Positions 1 to 6,756 of a stretch of DNA of 35,159 nucleotides are shown here, piece by piece; the stretch's first letter is position 1; every line of letters starts with the position of its first letter. The stretch is taken from assembly GCA_031279255.1 (NCBI GenBank), contig JAITIW010000031.1:1-35159 (forward strand), written 5' to 3'. This stretch comes from Puniceicoccales bacterium. GTDB lineage: Bacteria > Verrucomicrobiota > Verrucomicrobiia > Opitutales > JAIRLG01. The notes under the pieces are model-generated. The model saw only the letters and a program-made list of their open reading frames with translations, was not told the origin of the DNA and did not search any database. A program made the translations under genes and the position numbers.

Positions 1-273
1 ATTGAAAACACGCTCTAAAGTCTGAAGCAAATCCTCTGCCGGCAGTGATGCTGCTTTATGTTCCTGTAAAACCTTATGGGCGACAGAAGTAAAAGCTTCA
101 TCACTTTCGGATTGCCTCAAATGATGCAAAGTCGTCACTTTCCCCGATCCAGGTGAAAGTATTTCTGCCGAATGATGCGCCGCCAGAGAGGAAGATTGTT
201 TTGATAAAGGTACAGCCGCAAGAGATTCCACAGTCGAACCTCTTACGGGAGAAAATGAACTTCTATCCATCAT
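1..273 (-). CDS. Start of a gene next to a T3SS chaperone (partial)
   Basis: A minus-strand reading frame opens at 273 and runs off the left edge of the window without a stop (about 91 residues seen). Its ATG overlaps the stop of the chaperone gene in an ATGA arrangement, so the two are translationally coupled. The visible N-terminus (MMDRSSFSPVRGSTVESLAA...) is rich in Ser, Ala and Pro with no hydrophobic signal. That fits a type III substrate or a gatekeeper/SctW-like protein, since CesT-type chaperones usually sit beside the protein they escort. The domain part lies outside the window, so I cannot name it. The existence of the gene is well supported by the coupling; its role is inferred only from the neighbour. 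Confidence 0.7.
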   Translation of the reverse strand, partial: MMDRSSFSPVRGSTVESLAAVPLSKQSSSLAAHHSAEILSPGSGKVTTLHHLRQSESDEAFTSVAHKVLQEHKAASLPAEDLLQTLERVFN

Positions 274-755
274 CGTGAATATCCTCCGTTGACGCTTTCC
301 TTCCGCTGGGCATGCTCGCGATCGTAACGTGCGGCCTCTTCAGCTTTCCTCAGAATATCATCTACTTTTTGTATCCACTCTTCGGCGCTTTCCACAAATA
401 TAGCCAGATCATCCTCGAAATTTTCCGGATGCCGAAGCGGGAGCTCGAAAGGATAAAGAAGGACCAATGTCTGCGTCTGTTTATCAAGAGCTAATGTGGC
501 TCCTTTTGTCTGGCGCCAAAAGAAATTCGATTGCAACAGGAGCTCATAGATATGTTCCTTATGCTCGACGGGAACCATACCCAGGTAGGCATAAACGACA
601 AGTTGCGAACGCTCTTCATCCAGCTCCACATTCAGGATAATTTTGTCATCGAATAAGAGGATACAATGATCTTCTTCGTCCAAAAGCAGGCCATCTAATC
701 GCAAAGAATGGCCTAATTGCGACAGTAATTCGTTAACTTCCGTCCTCGCATCCAT
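270..755 (-). CDS. CesT-family type III secretion chaperone
   Basis: A small acidic protein of 161 aa with the pattern of the CesT/Tir chaperone family (class I T3SS chaperones). An N-terminal helix (VNELLSQLGHSLRL) is followed by a LDEEDHCILLFDD strand pair, a second strand pair (LNVELDEERSQLVVYAYLG), a central helix ending LLLQSNFFWRQT, then the GATLALD strand. A charged C-terminal helix carries ESAEEWIQKVDDIL. Family members dimerise in the cytoplasm and keep one or a few effectors or translocators secretion-competent. The next gene downstream overlaps its stop by 4 nt and is the obvious client candidate. No other secretion gene is visible because the window ends. Family assignment rests on pattern recognition, with fairly high confidence. 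Confidence 0.82.
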   Translation of the reverse strand: MDARTEVNELLSQLGHSLRLDGLLLDEEDHCILLFDDKIILNVELDEERSQLVVYAYLGMVPVEHKEHIYELLLQSNFFWRQTKGATLALDKQTQTLVLLYPFELPLRHPENFEDDLAIFVESAEEWIQKVDDILRKAEEAARYDREHAQRKESVNGGYSR

Positions 756-955
756 TTCATCCCATTCTACGAAATTTTCAAAAACAATTCTTCATTTAAA
801 GAAGCTTCAAAGAGCTTGCAATTCCTTCTTTATTATTTCTTCTTCCAAAAGAGTGTGTTTCAATAAACATACGGTCGAGAAGTGTTTCTGTTCGCCAAGG
901 CCTCTGATCGATTTCCTGATTTGGCGAGATAAATATTAATTACAGATACACTATT

Positions 956-1366
956 ATGGATATATACGTAGGGAATATTTCCTATGATACGACGGAAGCT
1001 TCGCTTTCCAAAGCGTTCGAGCCACATGGAACCGTTGTCACAGCTCGCATCGTCACTGATAAACTTTCCGGCCGTTCTCGCGGTTTTGGATTTGTGAAAA
1101 TGGCTGATGCTCAAGAGGCTGCACAGGCCATTGAAGCTATCAATGGCTCCGAACTTGATGGAATGGTTCTGACAGTCAATGAGGCTCGTCCGCGTGAAGA
1201 ACGCCCGGCTCGCGATTTTCATCGTGAAGGCCGCGGTGGGTTCGACAGGGGTCGTGGTGGCCCTCAGCGCTCTGGAGGATTTGGCAACAACCGTGGTCAT
1301 GGCCATAATCGCAATGGCGGCGGTGGCAGCTTCGGACATCGTTCCAGAGGCGGATTTGGATCCTAA
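956..1366 (+). CDS. Glycine-rich RRM RNA-binding protein
   Basis: A 136 aa protein with one RNA recognition motif at about residues 1-78 and a Gly/Arg-rich tail. RNP2 is visible as IYVGNI (residues 3-8) and RNP1 as RGFGFVKM (about 43-50). The tail (80-136) is built from RGG, GGF and GNNRG-type segments like those of bacterial and plant cold-induced RRM proteins. Such proteins bind single-stranded RNA in the cytoplasm, often as cold-shock RNA chaperones; the precise role here is unknown. It stands alone, divergent from the T3SS chaperone gene, and is followed by a strong intrinsic terminator. There is no clear Shine-Dalgarno before the ATG; the upstream 20 nt are AT-rich. Confidence 0.92.
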   Translation: MDIYVGNISYDTTEASLSKAFEPHGTVVTARIVTDKLSGRSRGFGFVKMADAQEAAQAIEAINGSELDGMVLTVNEARPREERPARDFHREGRGGFDRGRGGPQRSGGFGNNRGHGHNRNGGGGSFGHRSRGGFGS

Positions 1367-1405
1367 AGCGGCGCGGTTTGGACTTTCCAATACCGTCCTT
1401 ATTGT

Positions 1406-1446
1406 AGAGCAAAAGCCTTAAAAAGACTTTTGCTCTTTTATTTTCT
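1406..1446 (+). terminator. Intrinsic terminator of the RRM gene
   Basis: AGAGCAAAAG (1406-1415) pairs perfectly with CTTTTGCTCT (1427-1436) around an 11-nt loop. The stem is followed by TTTATTTTC. It lies 40 nt after the stop of the RRM gene. Confidence 0.85.
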
Positions 1447-1586
1447 AAAATCTCTATAAAACCAAAAGTAAGTGGCTACCTAACATACTTGAAGCTACTC
1501 AACAGGCTGGGAATATCTCCTATAAGAAAGATTGACAGCAGTCGGCCAAATGTGAATTACTTTCCTATCTTTCTGTAAGACACATC

Positions 1587-2285
1587 ATGCCAAATACTGC
1601 TACTGCATCCCTTTTCACCCATGATTTCGTTTCTCTCATGCGCGAGATAAGTCCTTTGGCTATCATCGTGCTCTACCTCAGCATGACCTATGCCTATCCG
1701 GAACAAGTTCGCAGCCATATGGCTTGTAAAGCATGTTGGATAGCCGGATGTATACTCTGTTTCTTTTCCCTGACAGGAGAACTTTTCTTCCGAATTCTTC
1801 GCATCGGACCTTATACTCTCTGTTTTGCCAGTGGCATTATCCTCTTTGTCACGGGATTCAGAATACTTCACGACTCAACGTCTGAAACACCGGCATCCAA
1901 AGAAGACGCTAAGGGTCAAAAATTGGAAAAATCGCTACACGATCTCTCCCTTATACCTTTGGCTATACCAATGATAGCCAATCCAGATGCCATCATGCTA
2001 CTCATTCAGCAACACGGTTCTGCCCATGGTTTCTTGAGACATTTTTCATTACATTTATCGCATACGCTCATGGTTCTAGCGGCTGTTTTTTCAACGTACC
2101 TGCTGCTGATCTTAGCCTGCAGAGGAGCTTGTCGGCTCAACAGAACTGTTTTGAAATTAAGCTATCGCCTTTCGGGTCTCTTCATCATCGCCATGGCCAT
2201 ACAATTCATCATGACCGGGATCAAGGAATCGGACTTAATCTCTTCTCTGAGAAAAATTTCCCACTCTTTGACAACCGATTCCTAA
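1587..2285 (+). CDS. MarC-family integral membrane protein
   Basis: A 232 aa polytopic protein with about six hydrophobic segments. It matches the MarC/UPF0056 layout: N-terminal helices with ISPLAIIVLYLSM, a FASGIILFVTGFRIL segment, a hydrophilic loop (about 95-120), then the family hallmark block LSLIPLAIPMIANPDAIMLL (about 126-145). Canonical members have IPLAiPllaGPGai, so the Gly-Pro pair here has become Asn-Pro-Asp. It ends with a GLFIIAMAIQFIMTGI helix. It is an inner-membrane protein; function is unestablished for the family, and early links to antibiotic resistance were not upheld. It is convergent with dxr, the stops being 10 bp apart. A divergent MarC homologue is more likely than another transporter family. 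Confidence 0.75.
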   Translation: MPNTATASLFTHDFVSLMREISPLAIIVLYLSMTYAYPEQVRSHMACKACWIAGCILCFFSLTGELFFRILRIGPYTLCFASGIILFVTGFRILHDSTSETPASKEDAKGQKLEKSLHDLSLIPLAIPMIANPDAIMLLIQQHGSAHGFLRHFSLHLSHTLMVLAAVFSTYLLLILACRGACRLNRTVLKLSYRLSGLFIIAMAIQFIMTGIKESDLISSLRKISHSLTTDS

Positions 2286-2295
2286 ACGAAAATCT

Positions 2296-3468
2296 CTAAG
2301 CGCGTTGCCGCATTAGTTTATGGATCTCCTCCTCCGCTCTCTTTCGTGAGAAACGATTTATCTCCAGTGCGTCTTCTACGGAAGATGCCTTCATGGGCAA
2401 TAGGGCCTCCATCGTTCTTCCGATCACGATAGGAATTTCCAAAAAACTCAATCGTGAGGATAAAAATGCCTCCACAGCGGCTTCATCGCTTCCATTGAAT
2501 ACGACCGGCCCGGCATTCCCACAGCTTAACGATTCCTTGGCAAGACGCAGACAGGGAAATTGCGCTTCGTCTGGAGCTTCAAAGTCCATCCGCATCTTGT
2601 CGTAAAAGGACAGAGTTTGGGTGGAAGCCGCTACGCGTTTGGGATAAAAAAGACAATAATGAATCGGGAAACGCATGGAAGGAGCAGCCAGTTGGGCCAT
2701 GATCGATCCATCGATCCACTCGACCATGGAATGTATATAGGACTGAGGATGTATCACGATTTCTATCTGCCGTGGCTGGAGATCGAACAGATGTTTCGCC
2801 TCGATGAACTCTAAGCCCTTGTTGGCCAATGTGGCCGAATCGACGGAAATTTTCGGCCCCATATGCCATACAGGATGTCGCAGTGCCTGTTGCCATGTAA
2901 CAGACGCCATTTTTTCACAGGAATAACGTAAAAATGGACCTCCAGAAGCCGTCAGCCAAACGCGTCGCAATGCCGATGCTTCGAATGGCAAACGCGTCTC
3001 TAGACATTGAAAAATAGCATTATGTTCGCTGTCCAATGGCAATAATGTGGCACCATATTTTCGCACTTCGGCCATGATCCACTCTCCAGCTATGACCAGT
3101 ATTTCCTTACTCGCCAAGGCGATCGTGATACCTTTATGTATGGCTTTTAGGGTCGCTGTAAGGGCCGCTATTCCGGAAACAGCCACCACTACCACGTCGC
3201 AATCAACCGATTCCACCAGATCCTCCAAAGCATGTTCCCCGATAAAAATTTGACAATGCTCGGGAAATATAGTCGATTCCTCACGAGAAATTTTTTGTGA
3301 AATAGCAATAGAAGGTACTTCGAATTCTTTGGCCAGTGTCGACAGAGCCACTATGTTTTTTTTGCCCGCTATTCCGACGAGTTTCAAATCTTCACAGTGC
3401 TCCCGAATCTCGTCCAGAACCTGCTGCCCCACAGAACCTGTTGCGCCTAATAATAGTATTCTTTTCAC
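2296..3468 (-). CDS. dxr: 1-deoxy-D-xylulose 5-phosphate reductoisomerase
   Basis: Converts 1-deoxy-D-xylulose 5-phosphate to 2-C-methyl-D-erythritol 4-phosphate with NADPH, the committed step of the MEP isoprenoid pathway; cytoplasmic. The 390 aa length is typical. Visible signatures are the NADPH-binding GATGSVGQQVLDEI at residues 7-20, ALASKEILVIAGE, and the metal/substrate block PLDSEHNAIFQ. LTASGGPF and the long MGPKISVDSATLANKGLEF region follow. All three acidic metal-binding motifs appear intact. The start is a GTG (3466-3468), which puts the Rossmann strand right at the N-terminus as expected. It is transcribed alone on the minus strand, divergent from tig. Confidence 0.97.
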   Translation of the reverse strand: MKRILLLGATGSVGQQVLDEIREHCEDLKLVGIAGKKNIVALSTLAKEFEVPSIAISQKISREESTIFPEHCQIFIGEHALEDLVESVDCDVVVVAVSGIAALTATLKAIHKGITIALASKEILVIAGEWIMAEVRKYGATLLPLDSEHNAIFQCLETRLPFEASALRRVWLTASGGPFLRYSCEKMASVTWQQALRHPVWHMGPKISVDSATLANKGLEFIEAKHLFDLQPRQIEIVIHPQSYIHSMVEWIDGSIMAQLAAPSMRFPIHYCLFYPKRVAASTQTLSFYDKMRMDFEAPDEAQFPCLRLAKESLSCGNAGPVVFNGSDEAAVEAFLSSRLSFLEIPIVIGRTMEALLPMKASSVEDALEINRFSRKRAEEEIHKLMRQRA

Positions 3469-3559
3469 GATGATGTAAATTCAGAGGCTTGAAGGCGGTT
3501 TCAACGGATATGGTTTAAAGATTGACGCGAACAGGTAAGCTTGCTACACCTTATGTTCT

Positions 3560-3564
3560 GGGGA
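3560..3564 (+). promoter_or_regulatory. Ribosome binding site deciding the tig start
   Basis: GGGGA lies 5 nt before the GTG at 3570. It favours that codon over a TTG at 3522 in the same frame, which has no such site and would add 16 residues not seen in trigger factors. Confidence 0.55.
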
Positions 3565-3569
3565 ACAAT

Positions 3570-4925
3570 GTGAAAATCGATATTCAAGATGTCAATGAAG
3601 TACGAAAAATCGCGACCATTCGTTACGATGCTCAGGAAATTCAAATTGAAGAGGGCTTGCTCTTGAGAATTCTCTGCAAAGATGTGAAGATTTCCGGTTT
3701 TCGCAAAGGCAAGGTACCGGCCGATATGGTCAAACGTCAATTTGCCGATGAACTGCGGCGACGTCTACAGCAAAAATTGACCCAGAGTGCCTATGAAAAT
3801 CTCGTAAAGGAAAAAGCTTGGAACGTGTTCGCTGTCACGGCGGTCGACGTCCATGAAGAGGATGGTTTCGAACTAATTTTTACGATAGACCTCCGTCCGG
3901 AAATTGTTTTGGAAGATTACAAACATTTCCCATTGATTCCTCCGCCGACCATAGAAGTCAGTGAAGAGGAAATTGAAAAGAGTATCCAGCAGTTACGTCG
4001 GCAGCATGCGGAGTATCGCAAAGTCGATCGACCGGCCCAAAAAGGTGATTTTGTCCGCTTGAACTACAGAGGTATTTTGGCCGATGGCCGCGAAATTTCA
4101 AAACTTGTCGCGCAGCCTTCTGCCTGGGGAGAACAGCTCAATATGTGGGAAGAAGCTGGAACCGATGAGACTTTAGGCATTCGTCCTATCGTCGACGCAT
4201 TGGTAGGACTTCGCGAAGGTGATACCCGAAAAGTCGAAACGGATCTGCCTCCAGAATTCGAAGTTCCAGAACTAGCCGGTCAACGAGCGATCTACCAGAT
4301 CGAAATCCTAGAAATCCGTGAACAAATTTTGCCCGAAATAAATTCAGATTTTTTCCTCAAGGTGAAGGCAGAAAATTTGGAAAACTTGAAAAAAAAATTA
4401 TCAGATGAGCTCCGCAATCATAAACTACAGCAAAGCCGCTTAGCGCAAAGAGAAGAACTCATTCGGTTTCTCCTGACTAATATCACCTTTACGATTCCAG
4501 AGAGCGCCGTCATTGCGGAACAGGAACGTTTACTGAAAAATTTCACGGCCCAACAGCCGCAACATGTCATCGCATCGCCTGGATTCAAGGATCAGCAAAA
4601 GGAGTTTTTTGAAAATGCCGTGGGCCAGGCTCGTCAGTATGCGGCCCTGAATTTTATCCTGGAATATATCGCTAAAAAAGAGAATATAGAGGTAACAGCG
4701 GATGATATGCAACAATTACTTCTTCAAGATGCTTCGGCCTTGCACATCGCTCCTGAGAAACTTTATAAGGAGCTGCAGCAAGATCGCCAACGTATTCAGG
4801 ATATGCAACGGCGTGTCATTCTTGGCAAAACGCTTCATTTTCTTTTGGCGGCCAATACCCGCACTCCGGGTCATTCACCTACCGAGACCGATCATTCTCA
4901 TGCGACAGAAACTGCAAAATCATAA
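3570..4925 (+). CDS. tig: Trigger factor, ribosome-bound chaperone
   Basis: Ribosome-associated folding chaperone with peptidyl-prolyl isomerase activity. With the GTG start the protein is 451 aa, close to the family norm. The ribosome-docking signature GFRKGKVP lies at about residues 42-49. A PPIase (FKBP-like) domain spans about 130-255 (KGDFVRLNYRGILADG..., ending AIYQIEILEI). The long helical C-terminal cradle follows, rich in Lys, Glu and Gln. The N-terminus MKIDIQDVNEV resembles the usual start of the ribosome-binding domain, which supports the GTG. The tail is His/Thr-rich. clpP follows after 6 nt, the tig-clpP order common in bacteria, so the two are probably co-transcribed. Confidence 0.96.
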   Translation: MKIDIQDVNEVRKIATIRYDAQEIQIEEGLLLRILCKDVKISGFRKGKVPADMVKRQFADELRRRLQQKLTQSAYENLVKEKAWNVFAVTAVDVHEEDGFELIFTIDLRPEIVLEDYKHFPLIPPPTIEVSEEEIEKSIQQLRRQHAEYRKVDRPAQKGDFVRLNYRGILADGREISKLVAQPSAWGEQLNMWEEAGTDETLGIRPIVDALVGLREGDTRKVETDLPPEFEVPELAGQRAIYQIEILEIREQILPEINSDFFLKVKAENLENLKKKLSDELRNHKLQQSRLAQREELIRFLLTNITFTIPESAVIAEQERLLKNFTAQQPQHVIASPGFKDQQKEFFENAVGQARQYAALNFILEYIAKKENIEVTADDMQQLLLQDASALHIAPEKLYKELQQDRQRIQDMQRRVILGKTLHFLLAANTRTPGHSPTETDHSHATETAKS

Positions 4926-4931
4926 AAACTT

Positions 4932-5546
4932 ATGAGCTATTTACCTTTACCCTATGTTTATGAACGCGATGGGCGCCAAGAGCGCTCGTGGGATATCTAC
5001 AGCCGCCTTCTGAAGGATCGCATTATCTTTATCGGAACCGCCATCGATGACTTCGTGGCCAATGCCGTTGTCGCTCAACTGCTCTTTTTGCAAATGGAAG
5101 ATGCGCAGAAAGACATTCACATCTACATCAACTCGCCAGGAGGCAGCATCACGGACGGAATGGCCATTTACGACACCATGAAGTTCATGAGCTGCGATAT
5201 CGTGACCTATTGTATCGGTCAGGCGGCTAGCATGGCCACTGTCCTATTGGCGGCCGGATCCAAAGGGAAACGTTATGCCCTACCCCACAGTCGCATGATG
5301 ATCCATCAACCTTCGGGTGGTGCTGGTGGACAAGCGGCCGATATCTCCATCGCCGCCAAAGAGATCGTACGGTGGCGAAAGATTCTCAACGAACTTCTTT
5401 CAACTTCCACCGGCCAGAGTATCGAAAAAATTGAAAAAGATTCCGATCGGGATTTCTTTTTGACCTCCAGTGAAGCCAAGGAATACGGTATCATCGATGA
5501 AGTTGTCGTCCAAGCCCCACGCTCTTCAGCAGAAGAGAAGCCCTAA
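4932..5546 (+). CDS. clpP: ATP-dependent Clp protease proteolytic subunit
   Basis: Barrel-shaped serine protease that degrades unfolded proteins fed by ClpX/ClpA-type ATPases. At 204 aa it is full length. The nucleophile is Ser100 in GQAASMA. The catalytic His125 sits in [10 protein letters not shown], and the catalytic Asp in DSDRDFF (172 or 174). The oxyanion strand [11 protein letters not shown] is intact. The N-terminus contains [24 protein letters not shown], where LLKDRIIF is the usual beginning of the mature barrel. Only 6 nt separate it from tig. No clpX is in the window, and the next gene is an unrelated dus. Confidence 0.97.
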   Translation: MSYLPLPYVYERDGRQERSWDIYSRLLKDRIIFIGTAIDDFVANAVVAQLLFLQMEDAQKDIHIYINSPGGSITDGMAIYDTMKFMSCDIVTYCIGQAASMATVLLAAGSKGKRYALPHSRMMIHQPSGGAGGQAADISIAAKEIVRWRKILNELLSTSTGQSIEKIEKDSDRDFFLTSSEAKEYGIIDEVVVQAPRSSAEEKP

Positions 5547-5630
5547 AGTTCTGATTTTCAGCATTTAAAAAAAATTTCCTGAGGGGACGTTTTATCAGCT
5601 TTGGCTCTCGATACACAAAATGCGGGGCAT

Positions 5631-6647
5631 ATGGGAAATCACCTTCAGTGCGCGTTAGCTCCCATGAAAGGCCTAACAAAGCCATTTTTCATCCGCATTC
5701 TCCGCCAATTGGGAACACTTCCGGACATCGTCGTGAGCGAATTTCTCCGGGTACATCCTACGTCCAGCATCGATCTCGACATCCAAGAACTTCTGAAGGA
5801 ATCGCAACGACGCGCCTACAAACTTTACATACAACTCCTCGGAGAGGATGTTGCGTCTTTTACACGCATCATCCACCAACTAGAGGATCAATACAGTTTC
5901 GATGGCATCAATTTGAACTTCGGCTGCCCTATGCCGAAAATTTATCGCAAAAATGTAGGCGGTGCACTTTTGAAAAATATCGACCAATTGGAGCGCATAC
6001 TTTCGGCTGTCCGCCAAAGTACCAGTCTCGCGCTGAGCGTAAAAATGCGAGTTGGATTTAGCGACGATCGTTTTTTTTCTAAAATACTGGAACTCATCGA
6101 ACAGTATCGCATCGATATCCTCTTTTTGCACGCCAGAACGGTCGAGGAACGCTACTCAGCATCCGTCCATTACTTTTACGTCGCCCATGCCGCGTCGCAG
6201 CTCACGTGTCCTGTGTTTGCCAACGGAGATATTCAAAATTCCGAACAGGCTCATCAAATCCAGGCCACAACTCTTTGTGCCGGCGTCATGATCGGGCGCG
6301 CAGCCATACGCTATCCCTGGATTTTTCAGGAAATTATCAGAACATCACCTCCGACCTCTTTTGAAATTAGCTTTCGCGATGTACAGAACTACATCTCGCT
6401 GATTTGGGAAGAATTATGCCGACAACGGTCGGAAATAGCCGCCATCCACGCCTTGAAAGCATTTCTCAAGCATATCGCTCTTGGTATCGATGACCATGGG
6501 AAATTCTTGCACGATGCCACGAGGATCACTCATTTTCACGAATTACAAGAATTGCTATCTTTTTTAGAGAAAAGAGAGAACTGTATCTATCAAAACGTTC
6601 CTTACCCGAACCTAGGCACATCATCCAATCCATCGCGATCTGAATGA
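5631..6647 (+). CDS. tRNA-dihydrouridine synthase
   Basis: FMN enzyme that reduces uridine to dihydrouridine in tRNA with NADPH. From the ATG at 5631 the protein is 338 aa. The TIM-barrel start is CALAPMKGLTKPFF, followed by the FMN and substrate strand NLNFGCPMPK with the catalytic Cys at about residue 99. Then come the KNVGGALL motif, SVKMRVGF and LFLHARTVEERY (the tRNA/FMN-binding HxRT motif), and VFANGDI plus GVMIGRAAI near the end of the barrel. A C-terminal helical domain completes it. An in-frame TTG at 5601 would add ten residues; I prefer the ATG, which has GGGG shortly upstream and starts right before the barrel. I cannot settle the subfamily (DusA, B or C type). Confidence 0.92.
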   Translation: MGNHLQCALAPMKGLTKPFFIRILRQLGTLPDIVVSEFLRVHPTSSIDLDIQELLKESQRRAYKLYIQLLGEDVASFTRIIHQLEDQYSFDGINLNFGCPMPKIYRKNVGGALLKNIDQLERILSAVRQSTSLALSVKMRVGFSDDRFFSKILELIEQYRIDILFLHARTVEERYSASVHYFYVAHAASQLTCPVFANGDIQNSEQAHQIQATTLCAGVMIGRAAIRYPWIFQEIIRTSPPTSFEISFRDVQNYISLIWEELCRQRSEIAAIHALKAFLKHIALGIDDHGKFLHDATRITHFHELQELLSFLEKRENCIYQNVPYPNLGTSSNPSRSE

Positions 6648-6756
6648 AATTTACCTTGGAGATATGAAAGCGCCGTGAAATTTTATAGGTATTGTGTTCC
6701 TCAACACGTACCGTTAATATCGCCTAAAGCGCTGAAGTTGCGTCATTCCGAAACGT

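Noticed and set aside
860-1421. Several long frames overlapping the RRM gene on both strands
   Set aside because: They are by-products of the Gly/Arg-rich coding sequence; only the frame from 956 has RNP motifs.
3522-3569. TTG at 3522 as the start of trigger factor
   Set aside because: Adds 16 residues foreign to the family and lacks a ribosome site; the GTG at 3570 has GGGGA 5 nt upstream.
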